From Oscheius dolichura (taxonomy: Eukaryota; Nematoda; Chromadorea; Rhabditida; Rhabditidae): a DNA stretch of 64,000 nt. Below, piece by piece: positions 9,065 through 19,265 of the stretch (positions are counted from its first letter, which is position 1; the number at the start of each line of letters is the position of its first letter). The position numbers and the translations under genes are program-made. The notes below the pieces were generated by a model. The model was given only the letters and a program-made list of their open reading frames with translations. It was not told the origin of the DNA and did no database searches. The stretch covers positions 10,292,001-10,356,000 of the forward strand of contig OW051496.1 in NCBI GenBank assembly GCA_932521035.1, written 5' to 3'.

Positions 9065-11925
9065 ATGACTGTTACCTATAGTTCTTCCGTTTCAACTTCC
9101 CACCCCTGGACCTTTCTAAAATTGTTGTTTCGCTGGAAAGGATCCATCTGGAAGGCCGTCTGGCAGCAATACGTCGTTTGGCTTATTCTCTATTTTCTTT
9201 GCTCTGCCCTCTACAGATTTATTCTGACTCCATGGCAGAGAAAGTGAATATTCCTTGTTTTTATTTTTTTAATTCTATTTTCCAGAATATTTGTAGCCCT
9301 TGTAACCTTTACCAATTCCCGTCTAACTTATATTCCTCTTGATTTAATTCTGGGATTTTTTGTCGCGGGCGTTCTTACCCGCTTCTGGTATTTGTATAAT
9401 ATTATTGGATGGATGGATAAGTACTGTTTTTGCGTATAAAATTAAAAAAGAATGAGCGATATTTAGTATCGGACTAATGACTGCATTATATGTAAGAGGA
9501 ACAACGGAAAGAGCTATTCGATACAGGAGGAATATTGTCAGATACTGCCAACTTGTACAGGTCAGCGAATAAACCAGAAAACAACCAGAAATGAGCAAAC
9601 GCGCAATTTTTTGGGCCGAAACGAGCCCGCCGGGCGTTTGTGTCTATATCTCGGCTGTTTCTTGACCATTTCCTGAGATTCAAAAACCAGCTGGTAGAGC
9701 TTTTCAAGACGAATCGAATGAGTCTAGCTTTCGCTGAAAAACAACTGCTGTAGCCCCTTAAACATTGACTGCGGGCCGTTAGGTAACACTTCACGAGGTG
9801 GATCGCGACTAGTTCAATGTCTGTGACGCTCCTGAATTTTCTACTAGGGTATTTGAGCTAACACATGGTGCACTAGATTTGTCTTGAAAAGCTCTACAAC
9901 CTGTTGTTTAAATCTCCGAAAATGACCAAGAAATGGCCGAGATACAGAGACAAACACCCGTCACCCCTCGCAACCATCAAAATCGGGTGTGCCCTGGCGT
10001 CTGCCCCTCTATAAAACCAACGGCTAGATAATTATAAATAATAAATAAACAGGTTCTGGTGTTCCGCGACCTCTCAATGCGATGTCGAAAGCGTTTTCCC
10101 ACTTTGGATACTGTAGCAGCTGCTGGTATTTTAATTTTTAACCGAAAAAAGGAAAAACGCTGTTTAGGTTTTATGATGCCACATGAGAAAGCCAATTTTG
10201 ATGATATACAATATCGATATAACAAATATTTCCTACCATTTAATTGGGCATGGGCTCTAATTTATAGGTAAGCAAGAAAATAAGAGGGAAAAAAGAAGGG
10301 AGAAATATTATAGAGCACGATTGGAAGGATTGATTGAAAGCGATTATTATGTGACAATTCTATCGGAAGAAGTCAGAAAATTCAGAACGGATCTCGCTTG
10401 GCTCTGTAATTATGATTGGGTAACCTCTTTTGGGCCTTCCGGCACCCGTAAAATCTCGGCAGAATAAAATTAAGAAGATTTCGCGCCTTTGAATAATAAA
10501 ACGCTCTGTTGCCGAGATTTTACGGGTGCGGGCGCGCGGACCTCAAGCAGCTAGCTCTAGTCTCAAAGCGGATAGAAAGCTGCGATTTCCGAATAAGAAC
10601 CTCATTGAAATCACTAGGTACCGTTGCCGATGATCTATCCAACAATTGTCACCCTCGCTGTCCATATGTACTTCTTAGTATGCGTTGTGGCTCGACAATT
10701 TGTTGACGCTCCTGGATCCAAGTATATTTCACAGGTGGGAAAGAAAATCACGCCGTTTCATTACTTATTCGGACGATTACGACTCCATGGGTCGGTTTCT
10801 AACACCCGTAAACTTTCGGCAGTAGGAATAAAAGTGGTATGGCTGCTCAAAGCTACAGTAACTTCTTCCTAGCGAGATTCTATGAGTGCAGGCATCCTTT
10901 GGTTCCCGCGCGCCGCACCCGTAAAATCTCGGCAGCTCGGCGCACTATTCATTTCAATTCTAGGCCGTCGCGCTGCCGAGATTTTACGGGGGCGAGTGCG
11001 AGAAATTTGGACTTTCTCTGTGATGCTTCCACGTATTTTCTCTCTTGTTTCAGATAGATTTGATCTTTCCCTTCATGACCAGCATCCAATTTGCTCTCTA
11101 TTTCGGCTGGATGAAAGTAGCCGAAGCATTGTTGAATCCATGGGGAGAGGACGACGAGTAAGCCATTTCTTCTCAAGGCTCGATTACGTTTGCAGCGACT
11201 TTGAAACCAACGTCCTGATTGATCGAAACTTTGCCGTAAGGACTGGATTACGATATCGGGAAGCCGTATTTTCAGATCGGAATGAAAATAGTCGACGAGG
11301 GTTACGGTAAGACGCCGGAATTGATGAAGGACATCTTCTGGGACGATGAATGGGTGCCGCTCTATTCGGAGGAGAGTGCAAACGAAAGGAAATACAGGAA
11401 AAGGGCCGGCTCTCTGGCTCACATACAGTAATCCTAGGATCCCGAAGGGAACACACCAATTGCATTTTAGATTGGATCCGTCTATTCAGCAGGTGAAAAT
11501 GGTCTCTAGAAGAGGCAGCACCTCCATGAGGGAGAGAATCGTCCCCGTGCAGCCGGAGGATTGGAGGTAGACACCGGGTCGGGGCCAAGGCGCATTTTCA
11601 GGGAGGCGTGGCACCTTTGCGCTTTTTCGGTGCATCGGACTAATTACAGTATGCTAAACACCATAGATCGGTTGTACCGGGAAAGCTGACGCACTTTCCC
11701 CAGAAAGGCGCCTTACCAATATACCAATTCTATTTAAAGAACGACGCGGAGAGGCAGTTCCTTGAAAGAAAAATGGGACGACGACGAGAACCGGCCCCGA
11801 CCCCGGGTACTATTGAAAAGACCCTCTTCTCTAGTGGGATTGACATTCCGCCGCCAGGTACGGTAATTTCTATTCCCACAGGGAAAAGAGTTGTAGAGCC
11901 TCTCCGCCCCTGTGACGCCAAGTAG
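9065..11925 (+). CDS. Bestrophin-type chloride channel, copy 1
   Basis: Fourteen exons (9065-9243, 9286-9420, 9467-9560, 10053-10125, 10168-10267, 10314-10419, 10618-10734, 11054-11157, 11196-11235, 11276-11427, 11471-11566, 11602-11629, 11704-11857, 11882-11925) give about 473 residues. Family marks in order are MTVTYSSSV at the N-terminus, the pore-neck helix [64 protein letters not shown] and [10 protein letters not shown]. The acidic EDDDDFE run is the Ca2+ clasp of bestrophins, pentameric Ca2+-activated anion channels. A tail rich in RRGS and RRRE follows. Exons 12-14 are less certain. Introns 6 and 7 carry family-A repeats and intron 3 an inverted repeat. Nematodes have many bestrophin paralogues, so no orthologue is named. 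Confidence 0.88.
9631..9960. repeat. Foldback element in bestrophin intron 3 (family B)
   Basis: The left arm (from about 9631, CGGGCGTTTGTGTCTATATC) and the right arm (to 9960, ending AGAGACAAACACCCG) are imperfect inverted copies about 95 bp long. Both contain the family-B core TAGAGCTTTTCAAGACGAAT (inverted on the right). Similar cores occur at 31.3, 41.5 and 42.1 kb. The whole element is repeated at +6,730. Confidence 0.7.
10441..10539. repeat. Family-A hairpin repeat, copy 4
   Basis: Bestrophin intron 6. It begins GGCACCCGTAAAATCTCGGC; the right arm has TTGCCGAGATTTTACGGGTG. The AT-rich centre differs from the other copies. Confidence 0.85.
10908..10995. repeat. Family-A hairpin repeat, copy 5, with a nearby single arm
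   Basis: Bestrophin intron 7. The left arm is exact and the right arm differs at one base near its end (GGGGGC). The same intron has a lone left arm at 10802-10822 (ACACCCGTAAACTTTCGGCA) with no clear partner, probably a decayed copy. Confidence 0.8.
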
Positions 11926-12514
11926 AGCGCCAATTCAAATAACACCACTAGAAAATATTGGAGAGGAAGATTTCAGAATTGGTGACTTTTGTTGACCACA
12001 GTTGTAAGATGGCCTTTTCCAGCCATGGCCGCGTTGGCGTTATCAAAGTTTGACGACGAGGAAAAGAAAGAAGGTTTGGAGTAAAGATTATCAATCCGTT
12101 GTGTTCGGTTCGGAAAAACTCGAGGAACTTTATCTTTATTTCGAGTTTAATTCTAATTAAAATGACGAATAAATACCAGTTCTTTGGCTCTATTTTTCTG
12201 TTTACAAATGGCAAGTATCAGTTGTTTTTTAGGCGGGAGAGGGGAAGATTTAAAGGCACACAGAAAGAGAGATGAGAGGGCGTATCACAGAGATTCCTTG
12301 CGTCTTTTTTTCGTTTCAGGAGACTAGCCATAGTTTGGCGGGGAAGTTTCGTCCTTCTTCAGGGCTATCACATCGAGAATCGGCTGTCGTTTTGTTTGAT
12401 ATCTGCAAGGTTTTTATACTGGGAAATTGGAGGAAAAGTGGGTGCCGCACCCGTAAAATTTCGGCAGCCCGGGCGTCGGATAATTGGAGAACCGACCGCG
12501 CAGCTGCCGAGATT
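11926..12514. other. Gap between convergent bestrophin and Hippo kinase
   Basis: Holds the two 3' ends and one family-A repeat (12441-12535), which overlaps the end of the Hippo kinase reading frame. An open minus-strand frame at 12316-12440 could be an alternative last exon of the kinase if the repeat is spliced out as an intron. Confidence 0.5.
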
Positions 12515-12535
12515 TTACGGGTGCGGGCGCGCGGA
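12441..12535. repeat. Family-A hairpin repeat, copy 6, at the Hippo kinase stop
   Basis: The left arm is CACCCGTAAAATTTCGGCAG, the right arm exact. Read on the minus strand, the right arm plus flank encodes the last five codons and the stop (ARPHP, TAA) of the Hippo kinase frame. This is the only copy in the window that may lie in an exon. Confidence 0.85.
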
Positions 12536-14917
12536 AGAGCGGCGATACCTTCGCTGGAGTTCTTTGAGCTCTTCGTCCATTTCTGATTCCAGATTGTTTT
12601 TTCTTTTGAGCAATTCATCCAAGGGAAGTTCTCTCAACTGGAAAAAGGGCTGTCTTTGAGTTGGAAATGGGAAAACTCACGAATTCGTAGTCTCCCTCGG
12701 CCATGGCTTGTTGGAAGCGATTTTCATATTCTGCTACGGTATCTAGAAAAAAAGGTAAATTACATCTTGTAGAGCAGATTCTGATGATCATTTTAACATC
12801 AGAAATGGTCAGTAAATCCCGAAATTGGCATTTTCAGGCTCAAAATGAAAGTAGTGCGCCCAAATTGCAAGTAATCGCGCTGTGATGCGAAAAATCCAAA
12901 AGAATAGGTCTCGACACGAAAGCCAACTTACTAATTTCCGAAGTTGTGTCAGAAAAATTGGATCCACTGGCCCCGACGGCCCCAAATCCCGAGCCAATAT
13001 TAACCATAGCGTCAGCATTCGCCCCGAGGGCATTCAACCCGTTCCGTTGTTCTGCCTGGTACGGGGGCGGTGGGGCAATTAAAATCGAGCCTAAATATAA
13101 AATCCAAAACTTTAAAAAATATAAAAAGCCTTACCCATAGCATTGGCGGGAATCTGGCCTCCAATTCTCAGGGATTCCATTTGATTCCGGAGACTTTGGG
13201 CGGTACGGTAGGCGTCGGAATTAGTGGTGTGTTGTATCAGGGTGCCGTCGTCCATCTCCCCGCCGATCATTGTCCTTCCGTCTTTTATCATCGTCGCCAC
13301 TTCGGAATCCAACGTTTGGGACTGAAATATACCGTATTCTCTTTATTTTTTGGTCAAATTCAGTATGATTTTATGTCTGTATCTAGAGAAACCCTTGAAA
13401 GTGAGAAAAATCGCAAAAAAAACGACTGAAAATAGAAGATTTCCAGTGAATTAGACTGTTCCGCCGCGCGCCTGCACCCGTAAAGTCTCGGCAGCAAAAC
13501 GACCTGGCTTTTCGGCGACAATGTCTCCAGCTGCCGAGATCTTATGGGCGCGGCGGCAGCACTTTTACGTAACCTTACCGTCTGGTTATTCAGCTGTGCT
13601 TCTTGAATACTCTTGGCGTCGTTGATAATAGCCTGTAGGGTCTCAGGTCCCGGTGCTGTTTGAACAAAATCAGCCTGATATTGAAGCCAAAATCATTCAC
13701 AAAGGCTCAAAAAACTCACTTCTAGTAGTTCTGCAGCGGTCTGACGGTCATCCGGCTTCTTGACAAGACACTGTCGTATAAAATAATTGAATTCCGGGGT
13801 CCATTCTTCTGGTTTTTTAAAATTTGGAGGAGGTTTTGTCGGAATCATGAAAATGGCCTGAATAGGGGAAATTCGCTCATTATTGGGATGTAATCCTACC
13901 CTCATCGGATGGATGTCAGCGTAGGGTGGTCGTCCTTCGGCCATTTCGATGGCAGTAATACCGAGGGACCAAATATCGGCTTTTGTATCATAGCCAATCT
14001 CTTCGATGACCTCAGGAGCCATCCAAAATGGCGTTCCGATTACTGTATTCCTCTTGGCCATCGTGTCCTGAAGAATATCTTCTAAATCGCGGCGGCAGAA
14101 TGATGGTTTCCACGGTGCAGTGGTAAAGGGCGCGCTTTGCAAAATTTGAACCGTCGTTCAATTCCTCTCGGCATCGTTTTATTTTTGCTTTTTATTCTCC
14201 AACATACGGTCAACTGTCCGGCTACTCCAAAATCGGCCAGCTTCGCATGCCCTTCCATATTCAGTAGAATATTTCCTGCTTTGATGTCTCGATGAATTTT
14301 CTTCAAATCATGTAAATAACGGAGTCCCTTGAGGGTGTCCCGAAGAACGGCGCTGATCTCCGCTTCAGTCAACGTCTTCCGTCTCAATCTCATAATATCC
14401 GAGACTGATCCGGCACCACAATATTCCATAACTATCTGTATTTTTTGAAATATCTTGACTGGTAGGGGAAAACTCACCCAGAGATCACAATTTTTAAAAT
14501 ATGAGCCGTAATATTTGACAACATATTTTGAATCACATTGCTGCATAATACTAATCTCTTTTATAATTTCCTAAACATTTTTTTTTCTAATTGATAAAAT
14601 ATTTCCGAATACCTGCAAATCGGTGTCAACGGGAACCTTTTTGACAGCTAAAATATGACCTGATTCCTTATGAATGGCTTTATGAACGGCGCCGTATGAT
14701 CTAAAAAGGCAAATATTCCGATAATATGATAGAAAGTCACCCTTCGCCAAGCTTTCCCACAATGTCAAACACCTCCTCGGGTTGTTTGTTTAAAGCGATC
14801 GGGTCGAGTTTGAAAGTGTCGCTAAAATGTTACTTTTCAGAAAAAAGAAGCGAAATTGTTAGGTTACCTGCATGCTTCATCTGAATCTCGACGAAGACGC
14901 TCCATCGATGGAGGCAT
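12515..14917 (-). CDS. Hippo/MST-type Ste20 kinase, copy 1
   Basis: Twelve exons (14917-14868, 14821-14741, 14700-14613, 14570-14478, 14435-14208, 14067-13900, 13857-13720, 13674-13579, 13321-13135, 13090-12932, 12742-12681, 12637-12515) close in phase. The kinase domain has KLGEGSYGAVHKA, AVKKVP, the catalytic HRDIKAGNILL, DFGVAGQLTDTMAKRNTV with the MST activation-loop Thr, and GTPFWMAPEV. A linker is followed by the SARAH dimerisation helix (FLRELPLDELLKRKN through ELQRRY). This combination identifies MST1/2-Hippo (C. elegans cst-1/cst-2), which phosphorylates LATS/Warts. The frame runs into a family-A repeat and stops after [12 protein letters not shown], so the final SARAH residues are missing compared with human MST2. 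An alternative donor at AG|GTATCG could splice the repeat out and use an exon ending at 12316, but it would lose the conserved RY. Confidence 0.92.
13464..13556. repeat. Family-A hairpin repeat, copy 7
   Basis: Lies in the Hippo kinase intron between exons 8 and 9. The left arm has GTAAAGTCTCGG and the right arm GAGATCTTATGGGCG, so it is among the more diverged copies. Confidence 0.8.
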
Positions 14918-15331
14918 CGACCTTATTTTAGCTAAAATTATGAAGAAGAATGTGAAAGAGCAGTTAGTTTCTCTCAATTTCAGCAAAAATATTATATTCT
15001 CGTGGCCAAGAAGGAAAGCTATGGCTTTACATTGTTTTTTATGTTGTTTCGCTTCTTTTACAGTTGCAAAATGGGAGAAATCTTATAAAAATGAGAAGAG
15101 AACGAGGAGCAAAAGAGCAAATCACAGCTGGCTGTGAGAGGGAGCCGTGTTCGTGTCTTTGCGACGCGTTCTGCGTCGCGTACGTAATATTCAACTTATC
15201 TTTTTCTCATTTGTTACATTTTTTGCTCCCATTTTTTTCAGTCTCCTCAAAACTTGTCTATTTTGTTTTTCCTTTCCTTTTTCTATTGTAAAATGTTAGT
15301 TATGAAGTTAATTAAATGACAGATAAAGAAA
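14918..15331. promoter_or_regulatory. Bidirectional promoter, Hippo kinase and GPALPP1 (unit 1)
   Basis: 414 bp between divergent start codons. It contains a 7-bp inverted repeat, GCGACGC-GTTCT-GCGTCGC, at 15161-15179. The inner TCTGCGTC matches the first eight bases of the nematode stress element ESRE (TCTGCGTCTCT). Function is inferred from position only. Confidence 0.5.
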
Positions 15332-15779
15332 ATGAATCACGCAGACGTTCTACCAGATCCAAATATAGATGATTTTGACCCGGTGGGAGAATTAGATTAT
15401 GGCGAAGACGAGCCCGACGTACCAGGTTAGTCTTTAGTTATTTTGTTGTATTATAGGTTTTATTATTCTATATTAGGAGTTATTAGCTATTTTTCTAAAT
15501 ATAACTATCGCAGTATAATGCACGCGTTTTTCAGGGCCTGTTAATGATCCACAGCAACCATCTTTTTCTGGTAATGCGCGTGTGAACTCTTCTGATAGTC
15601 TGCCGGGTATGGTTGACGGTGAAAGAGGCAGTATTCCATCGAACATAGGTAATACATTATTTTTTCCTGTCGTATAATTGTTTATTTATTTAGGTCCTGC
15701 TCTTCCTCCTGGCTTTGCCATAGGTTATGTAGACGATGGAACTCCAGATGATCCAGGAGATATTTTCCCGGCCAGTTGA
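15332..15779 (+). pseudogene. GPALPP1, truncated 5' copy
   Basis: Exons 15332-15425, 15535-15648 and the start of exon 3 (15694 on) are identical to the full gene at +6,730. The duplication junction at 15761-15763 cuts exon 3 after DDPGD. The frame continues for a few foreign codons (IFPAS) to TGA at 15777-15779. The promoter and first exons are intact, so it is probably transcribed. The bestrophin copy 2 ATG lies 16 bp after this stop, inside the same interrupted exon. Confidence 0.9.
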
Positions 15780-15794
15780 TGGTCTCCCCGCTCG

Positions 15795-18655
15795 ATGACT
15801 GTTACCTATAGTTCTTCCGTTTCAACTTCCCACCCCTGGACCTTTCTAAAATTGTTGTTTCGCTGGAAAGGATCCATCTGGAAGGCCGTCTGGCAGCAAT
15901 ACGTCGTTTGGCTTATTCTCTATTTTCTTTGCTCTGCCCTCTACAGATTTATTCTGACTCCATGGCAGAGAAAGTGAATATTCCTTGTTTTTATTTTTTT
16001 AATTCTATTTTCCAGAATATTTGTAGCCCTTGTAACCTTTACCAATTCCCGTCTAACTTATATTCCTCTTGATTTAATTCTGGGATTTTTTGTCGCGGGC
16101 GTTCTTACCCGCTTCTGGTATTTGTATAATATTATTGGATGGATGGATAAGTACTGTTTTTGCGTATAAAATTAAAAAAGAATGAGCGATATTTAGTATC
16201 GGACTAATGACTGCATTATATGTAAGAGGAACAACGGAAAGAGCTATTCGATACAGGAGGAATATTGTCAGATACTGCCAACTTGTACAGGTCAGCGAAT
16301 AAACCAGAAAACAACCAGAAATGAGCAAACGCGCAATTTTTTGGGCCGAAACGAGCCCGCCGGGCGTTTGTGTCTATATCTCGGCTGTTTCTTGACCATT
16401 TCCTGAGATTCAAAAACCAGCTGGTAGAGCTTTTCAAGACGAATCGAATGAGTCTAGCTTTCGCTGAAAAACAACTGCTGTAGCCCCTTAAACATTGACT
16501 GCGGGCCGTTAGGTAACACTTCACGAGGTGGATCGCGACTAGTTCAATGTCTGTGACGCTCCTGAATTTTCTACTAGGGTATTTGAGCTAACACATGGTG
16601 CACTAGATTTGTCTTGAAAAGCTCTACAACCTGTTGTTTAAATCTCCGAAAATGACCAAGAAATGGCCGAGATACAGAGACAAACACCCGTCACCCCTCG
16701 CAACCATCAAAATCGGGTGTGCCCTGGCGTCTGCCCCTCTATAAAACCAACGGCTAGATAATTATAAATAATAAATAAACAGGTTCTGGTGTTCCGCGAC
16801 CTCTCAATGCGATGTCGAAAGCGTTTTCCCACTTTGGATACTGTAGCAGCTGCTGGTATTTTAATTTTTAACCGAAAAAAGGAAAAACGCTGTTTAGGTT
16901 TTATGATGCCACATGAGAAAGCCAATTTTGATGATATACAATATCGATATAACAAATATTTCCTACCATTTAATTGGGCATGGGCTCTAATTTATAGGTA
17001 AGCAAGAAAATAAGAGGGAAAAAAGAAGGGAGAAATATTATAGAGCACGATTGGAAGGATTGATTGAAAGCGATTATTATGTGACAATTCTATCGGAAGA
17101 AGTCAGAAAATTCAGAACGGATCTCGCTTGGCTCTGTAATTATGATTGGGTAACCTCTTTTGGGCCTTCCGGCACCCGTAAAATCTCGGCAGAATAAAAT
17201 TAAGAAGATTTCGCGCCTTTGAATAATAAAACGCTCTGTTGCCGAGATTTTACGGGTGCGGGCGCGCGGACCTCAAGCAGCTAGCTCTAGTCTCAAAGCG
17301 GATAGAAAGCTGCGATTTCCGAATAAGAACCTCATTGAAATCACTAGGTACCGTTGCCGATGATCTATCCAACAATTGTCACCCTCGCTGTCCATATGTA
17401 CTTCTTAGTATGCGTTGTGGCTCGACAATTTGTTGACGCTCCTGGATCCAAGTATATTTCACAGGTGGGAAAGAAAATCACGCCGTTTCATTACTTATTC
17501 GGACGATTACGACTCCATGGGTCGGTTTCTAACACCCGTAAACTTTCGGCAGTAGGAATAAAAGTGGTATGGCTGCTCAAAGCTACAGTAACTTCTTCCT
17601 AGCGAGATTCTATGAGTGCAGGCATCCTTTGGTTCCCGCGCGCCGCACCCGTAAAATCTCGGCAGCTCGGCGCACTATTCATTTCAATTCTAGGCCGTCG
17701 CGCTGCCGAGATTTTACGGGGGCGAGTGCGAGAAATTTGGACTTTCTCTGTGATGCTTCCACGTATTTTCTCTCTTGTTTCAGATAGATTTGATCTTTCC
17801 CTTCATGACCAGCATCCAATTTGCTCTCTATTTCGGCTGGATGAAAGTAGCCGAAGCATTGTTGAATCCATGGGGAGAGGACGACGAGTAAGCCATTTCT
17901 TCTCAAGGCTCGATTACGTTTGCAGCGACTTTGAAACCAACGTCCTGATTGATCGAAACTTTGCCGTAAGGACTGGATTACGATATCGGGAAGCCGTATT
18001 TTCAGATCGGAATGAAAATAGTCGACGAGGGTTACGGTAAGACGCCGGAATTGATGAAGGACATCTTCTGGGACGATGAATGGGTGCCGCTCTATTCGGA
18101 GGAGAGTGCAAACGAAAGGAAATACAGGAAAAGGGCCGGCTCTCTGGCTCACATACAGTAATCCTAGGATCCCGAAGGGAACACACCAATTGCATTTTAG
18201 ATTGGATCCGTCTATTCAGCAGGTGAAAATGGTCTCTAGAAGAGGCAGCACCTCCATGAGGGAGAGAATCGTCCCCGTGCAGCCGGAGGATTGGAGGTAG
18301 ACACCGGGTCGGGGCCAAGGCGCATTTTCAGGGAGGCGTGGCACCTTTGCGCTTTTTCGGTGCATCGGACTAATTACAGTATGCTAAACACCATAGATCG
18401 GTTGTACCGGGAAAGCTGACGCACTTTCCCCAGAAAGGCGCCTTACCAATATACCAATTCTATTTAAAGAACGACGCGGAGAGGCAGTTCCTTGAAAGAA
18501 AAATGGGACGACGACGAGAACCGGCCCCGACCCCGGGTACTATTGAAAAGACCCTCTTCTCTAGTGGGATTGACATTCCGCCGCCAGGTACGGTAATTTC
18601 TATTCCCACAGGGAAAAGAGTTGTAGAGCCTCTCCGCCCCTGTGACGCCAAGTAG
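15795..18655 (+). CDS. Bestrophin-type chloride channel, copy 2
   Basis: All exons of copy 1 recur at +6,730, and no coding difference was noticed. What differs is the 5' context. Only 33 bp of native upstream sequence came with the duplication, and beyond that lies the 5' portion of GPALPP1. If expressed, this copy would use the GPALPP1 side of the bidirectional promoter, either as a downstream frame on a fused transcript or after trans-splicing. The pore and Ca2+-clasp residues are the same as in copy 1. Confidence 0.88.
16361..16690. repeat. Foldback element in bestrophin copy 2, intron 3 (family B)
   Basis: Duplicate of the inverted repeat at 9631-9960, carried along in unit 2. Confidence 0.7.
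17171..17269. repeat. Family-A hairpin repeat, copy 4 duplicate
   Basis: Same sequence as 10441-10539, duplicated with unit 2. Confidence 0.85.
17638..17725. repeat. Family-A hairpin repeat, copy 5 duplicate
   Basis: Same sequence as 10908-10995, duplicated with unit 2. The lone arm recurs at 17532-17552. Confidence 0.8.
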
Positions 18656-19170
18656 AGCGCCAATTCAAATAACACCACTAGAAAATATTGGAGAGGAAGA
18701 TTTCAGAATTGGTGACTTTTGTTGACCACAGTTGTAAGATGGCCTTTTCCAGCCATGGCCGCGTTGGCGTTATCAAAGTTTGACGACGAGGAAAAGAAAG
18801 AAGGTTTGGAGTAAAGATTATCAATCCGTTGTGTTCGGTTCGGAAAAACTCGAGGAACTTTATCTTTATTTCGAGTTTAATTCTAATTAAAATGACGAAT
18901 AAATACCAGTTCTTTGGCTCTATTTTTCTGTTTACAAATGGCAAGTATCAGTTGTTTTTTAGGCGGGAGAGGGGAAGATTTAAAGGCACACAGAAAGAGA
19001 GATGAGAGGGCGTATCACAGAGATTCCTTGCGTCTTTTTTTCGTTTCAGGAGACTAGCCATAGTTTGGCGGGGAAGTTTCGTCCTTCTTCAGGGCTATCA
19101 CATCGAGAATCGGCTGTCGTTTTGTTTGATATCTGCAAGGTTTTTATACTGGGAAATTGGAGGAAAAGTG

Positions 19171-19265
19171 GGTGCCGCACCCGTAAAATTTCGGCAGCCC
19201 GGGCGTCGGATAATTGGAGAACCGACCGCGCAGCTGCCGAGATTTTACGGGTGCGGGCGCGCGGA
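19171..19265. repeat. Family-A hairpin repeat, copy 6 duplicate
   Basis: Same as 12441-12535. It again supplies the stop codon of the Hippo kinase frame. Confidence 0.85.

Larger units (their letters stand above)
9032..15761. repeat. 6,730-bp tandem duplication, unit 1
   Basis: Every base position I compared recurs at +6,730. One difference was noticed: C at 12696 against T at 19426, a silent GAG/GAA change in the Hippo kinase. The unit starts with ATTTTCCCGG, 33 bp before the bestrophin ATG, and ends inside exon 3 of GPALPP1. At the junction (15761-15763) the left and right parent sequences share only AT, so the breakpoint has about 2 bp of microhomology. Near-identity means the event is very young, or that two haplotypes were joined in assembly. 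Confidence 0.95.

Noticed and set aside
10882-11422. 142- and 157-codon frames over bestrophin exons 8-10
   Set aside because: They are shadow frames running through introns and exons of bestrophin, on both strands.
12316-12618. 100-codon minus-strand frame over the Hippo 3' end
   Set aside because: It crosses the family-A repeat in a frame different from the kinase. Only its last part could be an alternative kinase exon, so it is noted there and not called as a gene.
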